Source of the DNA: Xestospongia bergquistia
Lineage: Eukaryota > Porifera > Demospongiae > Haplosclerida > Petrosiidae
Assembly (NCBI GenBank): GCA_963965975.1
Contig: OZ014411.1
Span: 27,638,249 to 27,702,248, forward strand
Reading direction: 5' to 3'
DNA length: 64,000 nucleotides
A program made the translations under genes and the position numbers. The notes under the pieces were generated by a model that worked only from the letters and a program-made list of their open reading frames with translations, was not told where the DNA came from and made no database searches. Within the stretch, counting starts at the first letter, position 1; every line of letters starts with the position of its first letter. Of the stretch, positions 1 through 10,015 are shown one piece after another.

Positions 1-1797
1 TACAATTTGGAAAAGGCTGATGTCTGAAGTTACTTGCACTATAACTGATAGCTATTGACATCATTATATCAGTAGACTATATGCACATATAGTAGACACT
101 TTGAGATTTGTAATAAGTGTATTACAAATTGGTGGCAACATGTCACACAATGTATTTTTCATGTCAAGTTATACTATTAATAATACATCTTAATTATATT
201 GAGTTCACATTTGAAGTAGATTAGTTGATTGATGGTCACTTGAGTTGTATACCTACCTACAAACATATGCTGTTTTCATTACTGATTGACAGTCCATATA
301 GTTCTACATTGACATCTCATATTATTTCAATGGAACTAAGTTTAGTTGAAATAGTATCCATCTTACTTATGGTTTCTACTATTGAGCAATAAACTAATAA
401 AACCACTGTTTGGCTTCCAATTGGTTTTACACTAATTGAGATAGACTAAGCCTGGTTTTATGGTAACTTAGAATTGGGCTTCCATCATATTGATGAAAAC
501 AAAAGATCTCAGTTAATTAAACTGATAAAATGTTTTTTAAGTCCCTCAAGCTTTTGTTAGTATATTTGTTATGAAAACAATGTGATGTTCACTACTTGTC
601 AGTTGTCTTATATGCAATCAAAATGACAATATATTGGAGTGAGTTTTAAAAACTATTTAGTGGTAGTATCTCATTTTTTGATAGAAAATTGTTTTAACCA
701 TTTGAAGAAAAGGATCAGTTTCAATCAGACAATGAGTTAGTTATGTGATAACGAGAAGTGTTATTACAATAATTTAGCTCATCAGATTCTTCAAATAAAA
801 GATGAAGTCTTATATTGCTGAAGAGATTAATATATCTAAGGAGAATGAGTTAACAAACATTATTGTTGACAGGAAGGTAGTTGATTGATGTCCTAGCTTT
901 ATAATTTCATAGGAGCCATATAGTGATACTTTGAAATGTAGATGAAAAAAACTGGAGAGAGAGCAAAGCCAATGATTAGGCAAGATATACAACACAGAGT
1001 AAGAAAAGAATAAGATCTTGAAAAGAGTGAGTATTAATAGTAATGTTTACTTACATTTGTCTAATTTATAAAAGATGTTTGATCATTATAGCAAACTAAG
1101 CAAAGTGGTACATGCTAGTACGGTGAAAAAACTCTTTGTTGGAAATTTAAATAGCATAGAAAACACTAGATATATTTAAAGCCAAATTCAATATTTTACC
1201 TTCTTAATTAAAGCATTCTAGTGTTCTCATCATTGAACTGTCACCACAGCTGTAGCAAGATACACTATATAATGTTTGTTAGTCTCATTTTATTCAACAA
1301 GGTTTCAAGTAATGATCACTGCCAATGATTTTACTACTGGTATGCATTTGTACTTATTTGTACATTGATATATATACAAGGTATTATCAGCCGGTTAATG
1401 TAATTTCAATACTCGTATTATATGATCTCAGAGAGTAGAATTATGAAGCTTAACTTAGTGACAAAAATGCTCTTACAGGACAGAGTATCAGGTTTCTTTT
1501 AAACTCTCCACTGGTATTAATTATTTCATGCAGTGTTCACTGGCAAGCTTATTATTATTAATTTAAATATTTAAGCAGTTTATGTACCAGAGCATACAGT
1601 TTCTTTTTCATTACTACTTCTTGCATTCCATTACTATAAAAATATCTTGCTGCACGTTAATCATTAATGTTTTTATAATTGAAAATTATTGAAAAAAATG
1701 GAACATGATATATACAATTTACTAGAGACTACATACTATCTACTAAAACTACAAAAGTCTAATGAGTTCATTAATTCAACAACTAATGACAATAAAT
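1..1797. repeat. Segmental duplicate of 54222-57813
   Basis: The first bases (tacaatttggaaaaggctga) reappear at 54222 and the two copies can be followed, with small indels, to about 1797 here and 57813 there. The right-hand copy holds about 1.87 kb (54539-56410) that this copy lacks; it contains a dead secreted-protein gene. Homology here stops almost exactly where the 3' end of the intact secreted-protein gene would begin (57800), so this is the 3' flank of that gene family without the gene. I see no gene of its own; short open frames here are not supported. Confidence 0.85.
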
Positions 1798-1822
1798 ATA
1801 GCTTTTGCCTGTACAATTAAAG

Positions 1823-2110
1823 GTAATCTAACTAATGGGAGTATTAGCAATTGTGGCCTACAGCTCTCAAACTGTAAGTTTCATTTAATGGACACCTTAC
1901 TTTACCACATGATAGCAACCAAAATAACACAACTTCAAGAAACAACTATTAAAGTCACATCACAAGATGGTAATCTAACTAGACGAAGTGGTATTAATGG
2001 TGGTCTATAGCCTTCAAACTGTAAGTTTCATTTAATGAACACTTTATTTTGACATACAATACCAACCAATTTAACACAACTAACAACTAACAAATTCACA
2101 TCACAAGATG
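1823..2110. repeat. Two tandem copies of a ~145-bp unit
   Basis: A unit beginning near ggtaatctaactaa and ending at cacatcacaagatgg occurs at about 1823-1969 and again, more diverged and slightly shorter, at 1970-2110. The shared core is ctcaaactgtaagtttcatt. An open frame crosses the first copy, but its start is shared with the antisense of the secreted-protein gene end at 57.8 kb, so it is not a credible gene. Confidence 0.65.
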
Positions 2111-2390
2111 GATCAAGACAAAAGACACAAGTACAATAAGTAAAACTGAGACAACAATAATTAAAACACTATTGGTCAACTACACAGAAGTAGATAACAA
2201 ATATCAATGCTGTGATTGTCGAAATATATATCAAAGCAGAAGTGGGCTTTTCAAACATAAGAAAGGTATTCATTATGAAAACTCAGGAATTCTCCATTGT
2301 CCAGATTCTAACTGTCACTTTAAAATACAGGGATTGATACAGCTGCTATGTGAACATTTAACAAGTGTACATAGAATAAAGATGAAATTG

Positions 2391-2395
2391 AAAAC
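2391..2395. repeat. Left target-site duplication AAAAC
   Basis: AAAAC directly precedes the LTR here and recurs directly after the other LTR at 6732-6736. Five bases is the usual target duplication of Ty3/gypsy integrases. Confidence 0.85.
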
Positions 2396-2594
2396 TGTGA
2401 TAACTTGACTGGGAAAACAATTACGATTGAATAGGATTATAACAGAATGACAAAGAAGAGAATACAACAATCACAATCAAAAAGTTAACATGTGTCTGAG
2501 CCAACTACTACTGAGCATGCTCATAATATAATTACATCAAATAACACAATAATGACAAATTAACATACATTAATGCATAATTCAATACACTACA
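2396..2594 (-). repeat. 3' LTR (relative to the element)
   Basis: 199 bp, starting tgtgataacttg and ending cactaca on the + strand. It matches 6542-6731 base for base except for nine extra bases (aaattaaca) near the right end. Confidence 0.92.
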
Positions 2595-2607
2595 TTCCTC
2601 CCCACTT
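2595..2607 (-). other. Polypurine tract of the Ty3 element
   Basis: On the minus strand the bases just before the 3' LTR read AAGTGGGGAGGAA, a typical plus-strand primer for LTR-element reverse transcription. Confidence 0.8.
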
Positions 2608-2620
2608 AAATTAAGGGAGT

Positions 2621-5600
2621 CTAAAAGTACCTGTCAGGAGGTTTTCGATTACGTGTAGGATAACGTGAATTGAATGAAAATGATGGAGGAGTATTGGATG
2701 CTGTAGAAGTTGAGTTGGTTTCTGAATTGGAAGTTAGAGCAGTAACACCAGTATTGGTGGATGTAACAGAATCTTTAGCAGGTGGTAAAATTTCAATTGC
2801 GTCATCATCATTCACCTCAGAGGTTGTATCACCAACCACAGCACTGGGCTGAGTATTCGTACTAGTCTCTATTGGAACTTCCCGTCTAAGAATTTGATCA
2901 ATATGGCACCTTCGCCGAGAACCACTATGGAGATTTACAATATATGACAAGGGGCCAAGTTTTTCCACAACAATACCAGGCTGCCAAGTGACACAATTGT
3001 GACGATGAATCTTGACCATAACATCATCACCAATCATAAAGTTTCTCTCATGACTGTGCCCATCATAAGCCTGTTTTTGGAGACTCTGTTTTTCCAATAC
3101 TTGCCTTCCATAGTCTGGTTTTAGCAAATCTAGCACAGTCTTGATGTGACGATTAAGAAATAGGGTACTTGGTGGCACCCCTGTAACAGCATGAGGTGTT
3201 GAGCGATACTTCAGAAGAAAGCTAGACAACTTATGCTGATCAGACCTTTTATCTTTCCTTCCTGCCATGATTGATTTCTTCAAGGTTTGTACAAATCGCT
3301 CTGCTGCACCATTTGTTGCTGGACGATACGGAGCTGTTCGACAATGTTTTATCCCATTGCATTTAAGAAATAGTTGGAACTCTTCAGAGCTAAACTGAGG
3401 ACCATTGTCCGAGACTAATTGATCTGGCAAGCCATATGCTGCAAACACTTGTCTTAGTATGTCAATTGTCTTTGAAGTTGTGGTTGAGGTCATTTCAAAG
3501 ACTTCTGGCCATTTGGAATGGGCATCAACTATAATAAAATAAGTTTTACCATACAGTGGGCCAGCAAAGTCCACATGGATTCTAACCCAAGGCTTAGCAG
3601 GCCACAACCATGGATTTAGTGGTGCTTTAGGAGGAGATGGCTTCACAGATAGACAAGGCTCACATGATTTTACTAAAGTGTCTATATCAGAATCTACTCC
3701 TGGCCACCATACATGGCTTCTCGCAATAGCTTTCATCCGGGTAATACCTGGATGATCTTGGTGCAATTCATTTAATACTTTACTCCTGTATTTGAGTGGT
3801 ACAAGTACACAAATACCCCACATAACACAGTTTCCTTCAATAGTCAGTTCATGTCTACGATTAAAGTAAGGTTTAAGCTCATGAGGTACACTACTAGGCC
3901 AACCGGTTTGGGTATATCTGAGTACCTTAGACAAAATACTGTCAGTAGAAGTGGCTAAAGCCAGTTGTTTAGCAGTCAAAGGTAAGGCTTCTAATTGACT
4001 CAAATTAAAAATACTATCAAAACAGACACCCCCAATTTTCTCATTAGTGGACAAAGGTAATCTTGACAAGGTATCTGCATTAGCATGTAATTTAGTAGGC
4101 CTATAGGAGATATCATAAGTGTAGGCTGAAAGAAGTAAGGCCCAACGCTGCATTCTAGCTGGAGCTAAGGATGGGATACCCTTATTAGGACTCAAAATAG
4201 TAGACAAGGGTTTATGGTCTGTTATAAGGGAGAATTTACGTCCATACAAATATTGGTGGAAGTTTTTTACACCAAAAACTAGAGATAAGGCCTCTTTCTC
4301 AATTTGGGGATAATTTTTTTCAGCAGAGGTGAGAGTGCGTGATGCAAAGGCAATTGGTTTTTCAGAACCATCAGGGAATGAATGTGAAATAACTGCACCC
4401 ACACCATAGGCAGAGGCATCAGTAGCTAAACTTAGGGGAAGTTGACTGTCATAATGTACAAGTAATCGATTAGATACTAACTTTTTCTTGACAGTGGTTA
4501 GAGCTTGGTCACATGCAATAGTCCACTTCCATTTAGTATCTAGTCTTAACAATTGATTTAGTGGATGTAGAACTGAAGCCAAATTAGACACAAATTTACC
4601 ATAATAGTTGACTAATCCCAACAGGGATCGCAACTGTTGTGTATTTTGGGGTACTGGGGCATTGAGAATAGCCTGAAGCTTTTTATCTGAGGAATGCAAC
4701 CCTTTTTCATCTATTACATAACCCAAATACTCTACTCGATTAGTTAAAAATTCACACTTACTGTATTTCACTGTAATTCCTTCACTGGCCAGTCTCTTTA
4801 GCACTTCTTCCAGACTCTTCATGTGCTGCGTTAAGGTAGATCCCGTCACCAAGATATCATCGATATAACAGAGCACATTAGGAATTCCCTGCAGTAAGGT
4901 ATCCATAACACGTTGAAATAATGCTGGGGCTGAGGCAACCCCAAAGGGAAGCCTATTGTATTGATACAGCCCACGATGAGTATTGATGGTTACTAAGTGT
5001 CTACTATCTTCATGTAGTGTCAACTGTTGATATGCTTGTGATAAATCAATTTTTGAGAAAATTTTACCACCAAAGAGTGTAGCAAACAGATCATCTGGCT
5101 TAGGTAAAGGATGCTTATCAATCACAAGAGAGGGGTTTATAGTCACTTTGTAGTCACCGCAAATTCTTAGTTTCCCATCTTTTTTTGGAACAGCGACAAT
5201 CGGTGCTGCCCAACTACTATAGCTAACTTTGGTTATGATGCTGGCATCTTCCAATCGCTGTAACTCTTGTTCAATATTTTCCCTCAGGGCAAAAGACACA
5301 GGCCTTGGCCTGAAAAACTTGGGCTTCGAGCCAGGTTTGAGATCCAGTTTAGCAGAGAAAGTCTTCATAGTACCTAACTTGTCATCAAAAACTGAAGGAT
5401 ACTTACTAATTAATAAATCTAGCTCCATTTGATTATTAGAAGTGCGAGTAAGTTTAATAGAACTCCAATTAAAATGAAGATGTGACATCCAATTCCGTCC
5501 AATCAGACTGGGTCCCGACCCTTTTATCACAAGGAGACTGAGCTTACATTTCTGACCTTCATAAATGACATCAACATCAAATTGTCCCAACACTATGATC

Positions 5601-6214
5601 GCTTGAGATGTATATGTTCGTAGTACAATGTCCGAAGGGTGTAGTTTAACATTTGAAAATAATTTGTCATATGTAGACTGAGAAATCAATGACATAGCAG
5701 CCCCAGTATCGAGTTCCATTACTAAGTTCTTCCCATTTAATTGTAGCTCAATAAGAACTGGAGGACTAGACTGACTAGAGACGTTACATAATAATAGTTC
5801 AGAGTTATCTATTTCATTAGTTTGTAGCCATTTCGTATCTCTCTTAGGTTTCATACCACTGTGTCCCGAGGGTCTCCCCCGAGATCCTTCCTTCCGTCTC
5901 GTGCAAGCAGGAGCAATGTGACCTACTTTGTTACATGAATGACAAGTGGCATGTTTAAATTTACAATGACTGGGAGCATGCCCTTTTTTGCAGCAACGGT
6001 AACACGGCTGTTGTGAGGAGGCCTTCAGCACTCCAACTCTACCATCAGACAATTTGCCAGGATGCATGGCCTGGGACATTTCATCTGCACTTTGCAGGCT
6101 CAGGGACAAGTCAACAGCCTTGGACAAGGTGAGATCCTTCTCAAGTAATAGCCTCTTTTGTATTGCTTCATTATTAAGACCACAAACGAAGCGGTCACGT
6201 AGAGCCTGGTCCAA
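2621..6214 (-). CDS. Pol polyprotein of Ty3/gypsy element (zinc knuckle, PR, RT, RH, IN)
   Basis: An open frame of about 1197 codons with no internal stop. In order: end of capsid (RDRFVCGL near the start), two CCHC knuckles (residues 71-84 and 91-104), aspartic protease DTGA (169-172), reverse transcriptase with FSKIDLSQAYQQ and YIDD (450-453), RNase H (TDAS at 598, TDHKPL at 665), integrase zinc site (H818, H821, C851, C854) and catalytic D882, D937, E972 in VDF, SDNG and AERF contexts, then a low-complexity Ser/Thr-rich tail. The frame begins at a TTG inside the capsid coding region, not at a true start; it should be entered from gag upstream, but a lesion between 6214 and about 6260 puts gag out of frame. 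The protein would act in cytoplasmic particles and then the nucleus to copy and insert the element. Confidence 0.93.
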   Translation of the reverse strand: MDQALRDRFVCGLNNEAIQKRLLLEKDLTLSKAVDLSLSLQSADEMSQAMHPGKLSDGRVGVLKASSQQPCYRCCKKGHAPSHCKFKHATCHSCNKVGHIAPACTRRKEGSRGRPSGHSGMKPKRDTKWLQTNEIDNSELLLCNVSSQSSPPVLIELQLNGKNLVMELDTGAAMSLISQSTYDKLFSNVKLHPSDIVLRTYTSQAIIVLGQFDVDVIYEGQKCKLSLLVIKGSGPSLIGRNWMSHLHFNWSSIKLTRTSNNQMELDLLISKYPSVFDDKLGTMKTFSAKLDLKPGSKPKFFRPRPVSFALRENIEQELQRLEDASIITKVSYSSWAAPIVAVPKKDGKLRICGDYKVTINPSLVIDKHPLPKPDDLFATLFGGKIFSKIDLSQAYQQLTLHEDSRHLVTINTHRGLYQYNRLPFGVASAPALFQRVMDTLLQGIPNVLCYIDDILVTGSTLTQHMKSLEEVLKRLASEGITVKYSKCEFLTNRVEYLGYVIDEKGLHSSDKKLQAILNAPVPQNTQQLRSLLGLVNYYGKFVSNLASVLHPLNQLLRLDTKWKWTIACDQALTTVKKKLVSNRLLVHYDSQLPLSLATDASAYGVGAVISHSFPDGSEKPIAFASRTLTSAEKNYPQIEKEALSLVFGVKNFHQYLYGRKFSLITDHKPLSTILSPNKGIPSLAPARMQRWALLLSAYTYDISYRPTKLHANADTLSRLPLSTNEKIGGVCFDSIFNLSQLEALPLTAKQLALATSTDSILSKVLRYTQTGWPSSVPHELKPYFNRRHELTIEGNCVMWGICVLVPLKYRSKVLNELHQDHPGITRMKAIARSHVWWPGVDSDIDTLVKSCEPCLSVKPSPPKAPLNPWLWPAKPWVRIHVDFAGPLYGKTYFIIVDAHSKWPEVFEMTSTTTSKTIDILRQVFAAYGLPDQLVSDNGPQFSSEEFQLFLKCNGIKHCRTAPYRPATNGAAERFVQTLKKSIMAGRKDKRSDQHKLSSFLLKYRSTPHAVTGVPPSTLFLNRHIKTVLDLLKPDYGRQVLEKQSLQKQAYDGHSHERNFMIGDDVMVKIHRHNCVTWQPGIVVEKLGPLSYIVNLHSGSRRRCHIDQILRREVPIETSTNTQPSAVVGDTTSEVNDDDAIEILPPAKDSVTSTNTGVTALTSNSETNSTSTASNTPPSFSFNSRYPTRNRKPPDRYF

Positions 6215-6519
6215 GTGGGCTCCAAATTTACAATTGGTAGCAAGAACTGAAAGCGTTCAGCAATAATGATGGGAACGGGCTCAAAATGATCTTCCATTGT
6301 CTTAATTAAGTCTTCTAGACTCTGGTCTCGAGGTTTGCCTGGTGAATAATAGTCGCTAAGGAGAGCATAATTCTTTGCTCCTATAACAGTGAGAAAAACA
6401 GGCACCTTCTTCTCTTCAGTGACGCTGTTCGCATCGAAATATAATTTTAGTCTCTCGACATAAGTAGAGAATCGCTCAGTCTCTGGCCTGAACTCCTGGA
6501 TTTTTCCTACAATAGACAT
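6100..6519 (-). pseudogene. gag 5' part, frameshifted
   Basis: The first ATG after the primer-binding site is at 6519, followed by SIVGKIQEFRPETERFSTYV, a typical N-terminal capsid sequence of this Ty3 class. About 85 codons in, near 6260, the reading frame leaves the capsid sequence: the RDRFVCGL region that should follow lies in another frame (the pol frame). Compared with related gags, a block of roughly 25-30 codons seems missing at the same place. I read this as a deletion plus frameshift; a programmed frameshift is a weaker alternative because sequence is also lost. Confidence 0.7.
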
Positions 6520-6526
6520 TTCGGTT

Positions 6527-6539
6527 ATCCTCGTCGCCA
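6527..6539 (-). other. Primer-binding site
   Basis: Two bases inside the 5' LTR the minus strand reads TGGCGACGAGGAT, starting with TGG, the complement of a tRNA CCA end. The primer tRNA cannot be named from the sequence alone. Confidence 0.65.
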
Positions 6540-6541
6540 AT

Positions 6542-6731
6542 TGTGATAACTTGACTGGGAAAACAATTACGATTGAATAGGATTATAACAGAATGACAAA
6601 GAAGAGAATACAACAATCACAATCAAAAAGTTAACATGTGTCTGAGCCAACTACTACTGAGCATGCTCATAATATAATTACATCAAATAACACAATAATG
6701 ACTACATTAATGCATAATTCAATACACTACA
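6542..6731 (-). repeat. 5' LTR (relative to the element)
   Basis: 190 bp, the partner of 2396-2594. It should carry the element promoter on the minus strand; no clear TATA box stands out. Confidence 0.92.
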
Positions 6732-6736
6732 AAAAC
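6732..6736. repeat. Right target-site duplication AAAAC
   Basis: Copy of 2391-2395 directly outside the 5' LTR. Confidence 0.85.
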
Positions 6737-7315
6737 AATAACTTTTGCAAGCAATGAAGGTACAATGCTATCATGTATTTCTATAGAGGCTAATGTTATA
6801 ATCTCCCAATAGAATTTAAAACTTGGAAATCATCATTCAAAAATGACATCATCTTTTGTCAAAGCAACAGGAAATAAAAGGTATGCTCAAGACAACTCTA
6901 TATATACTATTACTACTGTAATAAAAGTGGATTCTACAATATGAAGAAGACTGGGCAATGACAGATTAAAAGTCAAAGGACTTGTAAACTAAGTACATGT
7001 TGTACAGTCTTAATTAAGACAACCAATGAGCAAACAACAGGTAAAATATAGTTTGAAGTATATGATACACACTATGGTCACATAACAGATTTAGGACATT
7101 TACACTTACTAATAACGTTAGTGTCACTATTGCTGGACAGTTACTTCAAGGAGTCTCATTTCAACACATCTGTAGAGAATGTATGTGACATCATTGGCAC
7201 TGATCTGAAATGAGTTCACCTAATCAGTAGAAAAATATAAAAATAATTAAAAGTCATAACACCATGAGAGAATAATGATGCAACAAGTGTAGAGTACTGT
7301 AAACGATAGAAAATA

Positions 7316-7746
7316 GTCCAGTTATTGTTTATAAACCTCAAGGCTGTCTCCAGTTAGTTGAATACAATAATATGTGTAATGATAACTTCCTGAATGTCTA
7401 CCAACAGGTTCAACACCAGTGTAAGTGTCCATGATGATGAAATTTGGACATCAGAAAATATTATCCATTGACTCAACCCATAATACTAACAGCTATAACT
7501 TCTCCTTGGTCACATTAGTAGTCTAGATAAGTTTGGTGAGGGTTACACTGTTGGTTGATATTTGTCAAATCATGAAGATCAACTTGTGCTTCATAATTTT
7601 CTATAAAACAGCACTTCCACCAACACAACAATATGAAATAAAACTATAGCTCCACAATAAACATTCTACAACACCTGTAAATAGTAAAAGACACTATCAG
7701 TTAGACTAGTAAAGACTAAAAATAAGGAAAAAGAAGAAATTAAAAA
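7316..7746 (+). repeat. First copy of duplicated MULE 3' half, internally deleted
   Basis: 7316-7605 (transposase core, call it block A) repeats at 7750-8040, and 7605-7746 (C-terminal part, block B, starting aaaacagcacttccacc) repeats at 8811-8950. In this copy A runs straight into B; in the second copy about 770 bp separate them. The simplest reading is a tandem duplication of an A-middle-B unit followed by loss of the middle here. Confidence 0.85.
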
Positions 7747-7749
7747 GGA

Positions 7750-8950
7750 GTCCAGTTATTGTTTATAAACCTCAAGGCTGTCTCCAGTCAGTTGAATACA
7801 ATAATATGTGTAATGATAACTTCCTGAATGTCTACCAACAGGTTCAACACCAGTGTAAGTGTCCATGATGATGAAATTTGGACATCAGAAAATATTATCC
7901 ATTGACTCAACCCATAATACTAACAGCTATAACTTCTCCTTGGTCACATTAGTAGTTATAGATTAATTTGGTGAGGGTTACACTGTTGGTTGATATTTGT
8001 CAAATCATGAAGATCAACTTGTGCTTCATAATTTTCTATAACATTAAAGAAAACGGTCAGCTCCATAACACCACATTGGTTCATGACTCAAGACAATGAA
8101 CAGTTTTATACTGCCTGGAGGTCAGTATTTGATGAGGTCAACAACAAGTTATTATGTACCTGACATGTGGATAGGATAATTGACCAACATATGCAGACAA
8201 CAGTGTATCACAACTTACATATTTTAATGGAGGAGAAACATATATAGAAGTTTGAAATATTTTTAACAGAAACAGTTCAACAACTTCAGATGAATGACTA
8301 AATATCATGTACAGAATACATTTGATGAACAAAGACATGACAGAAGATTCCATTGAACAGGTTGAAGATAAAATATGGCATATGACATCATCATCACATG
8401 GTGATGACAAATACAGGGTGCCTATAGAGAATGAGGTATGACCAGAAAATTGTAGACTAAGATGAAATGACTGTAATATATTTGTGTACTCCTACTAATG
8501 TACATGTCAAGACTGTCATAGGAAACATTTGTTAACACATTCATTTAACAGTACAGCGTCAACAATATAACATTCAACAATGAGTATATGATAGTAACTA
8601 ATGATAGAAAGAATTCAGATAATGAACTAAATGGCTTACTTGAAGCAGTAATGTCAGATGATGGTGACTTGGATGTTATTGAAAAATAAGATGACACATT
8701 TTTGACAAAGTACACACTATTACAACATTGGTAGAACAATATACTGATAAACAGATCATTAACAGCTTGATACTACAATAGAACTGATATAATGTCATTT
8801 AGACCAGATGAAAACAGCACTTCCACCAACACAACAATATGAAATAAAACTATAGCTCCACAATAAACATTCTACAACACCTGTAAATAATAAAAGACAC
8901 TATCAGTTAGACTAGTAAAGACTAAAAATAAGGAAAAAGAAGAAATTAAA
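7750..8950 (+). repeat. Second, longer copy of duplicated MULE 3' half
   Basis: Contains block A (7750-8040), a middle section of about 770 bp with MULE/SWIM coding remnants in several frames, and block B (8811-8950). Blocks A and B are nearly identical to 7316-7746, with small indels such as agtctagataag versus agttatagattaa. Confidence 0.85.
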
Positions 8951-9734
8951 CAATTACACTAAATTGTGATTGTATGTATATGTGAAGAAAGCTGAATATG
9001 GTAAACCTAAATCTAACATCAATGAGTAATTAATAACATTAACCTTCTTCCAATTATAGTCTAATAATGTTATGTACTAAAGATAGAGCATATAAGGTCA
9101 TTAATGGAACAGCAGACAAATTGATACTAGAACAAATTAAAAAGAACAACTTACAAAAATGAAATAATTAACTTCAATATAACTAACATACAGGATTACA
9201 TGACAAAAGAAACACGTAAACCATTACAACAACTAGATAAGGTGGTATTTTACTGAATTATAATTATTAACACAAAACTACAGTAAGTACTAAATGTCTT
9301 GAATAGATGTGCTCTCATTACCAACTATTTACAACACAAACATGATAGAATGTGGTGACTCTGTAGATAGTTTCACTGGTATGTGTATTAAATGTATATA
9401 TATTACAATAGATATTAATAGACAATGTATTAACACATAATATGTCAATAGTTTACCTTCTATATTGTAGGACATGTATGAACATAGGTATTCCACAAAG
9501 TGCTGCATGAATTTGCTCGAGTTACATTAAAATAAAGTCAATCAAAAGAGAAGAATGATTATAATAGTTTTACTTTATGGAGTTGAGTTTGTGGAATTAT
9601 TTTTACTCCATCCATTGATTAATTAAAGTTGTTATGAATATATAATATTCTATTCCTGTTAAAAAGAGTAATTAGATGTTTACGGTTTAATATATGTACA
9701 TTTAAACGAGTTGAGCAACGCCAGATTTGAGTTT
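8951..9734. other. AT-rich sequence, no gene seen
   Basis: No reading frame with recognisable protein character, no repeat shared with the rest of the window that I could see. Confidence 0.6.
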
Positions 9735-10015
9735 AGCGGGAAATTGTTACTTGACAAGAGCAAGTCTAAAGAAACTAATAGAAAGGAGGCAAAGTTTGAG
9801 AACAAACTTCTGAAGAAGTAGCTCCCTATATTTAAAGAGCATGTTCCCTCTATCGATGATGCAGGCTTGAAGGATATCTGTCTGCGTATAATCGATGGAT
9901 GTATTTTACTACATAAGAATATCTGAGGGAAATCTTCCCGCTGTTTGGTGACTATGTGAAGGTTAAGAGACTTATTAATGAATTGATATGTCCACTACCT
10001 CAGATACAGAATATA
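9735..10015 (+). pseudogene. Coding-like fragment with stops and a frame change
   Basis: This stretch has higher GC than its surroundings and reads like protein in two frames: LLDKSKSKETNRKEAKFENK, then LPIFKEHVPSIDDAGLKDIC and LRIIDGCILLHKN, and after a frame change YLREIFPLFGDYVKVKRLIN and ELICPLPQIQN. Two stops and one frameshift interrupt it. I do not recognise the family. It may be a decayed exon of a host gene or part of a transposon. Confidence 0.4.

Larger units (their letters stand above)
2396..6731 (-). mobile_element. Ty3/gypsy LTR retrotransposon, nearly intact, young
   Basis: The element is bounded by two LTRs (2396-2594 and 6542-6731) that begin TG and end CA in either orientation, and by the duplicated host pentamer AAAAC on both sides. 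On the minus strand the order is 5' LTR, primer-binding site, gag, zinc knuckles, protease, reverse transcriptase, RNase H, integrase, polypurine tract, 3' LTR. Protease-RT-RNaseH-integrase order places it in Ty3/gypsy; no chromodomain or envelope is seen. The LTRs are identical apart from one 9-bp indel, so insertion is recent. The gag frame has a lesion, so this copy is probably not autonomous. Confidence 0.95.
2172..8950 (+). pseudogene. Decayed MULE/SWIM transposase-like gene, split by a Ty3 element
   Basis: Pieces of one protein family can be read in order on the + strand. At 2172-2395 there are two C2H2-type fingers (CCDCRNIYQSRSGLFKHKKG plus H, then CPDSNC...H...H). The frame stays open past the Ty3 insertion for about 26 codons at 6737. 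Around 7055-7115 THYGHITDLGHLHL is visible. At 7316-7605 come YKPQGC, IDSTHNTNSYNFSLVTL and FGEGY...LSNHEDQLVLHNFL, which I recognise as the core of MULE-type transposases (DSTH and GEG motifs). At 8041-8420 come HWFMTQDNEQFYTAWRSVFD and LLCT-HVDR, and near 8430-8520 a SWIM-like CTCQDCHRKH. Stops and frameshifts separate the pieces, so the gene is dead. Family naming is from memory of MULE/SWIM proteins common in sponges; the order of motifs makes it fairly safe. Confidence 0.75.

Noticed and set aside
5229-5432. + strand frames within the Ty3 element (also 2670 and 6054)
   Set aside because: Shadows of the minus-strand pol frame.
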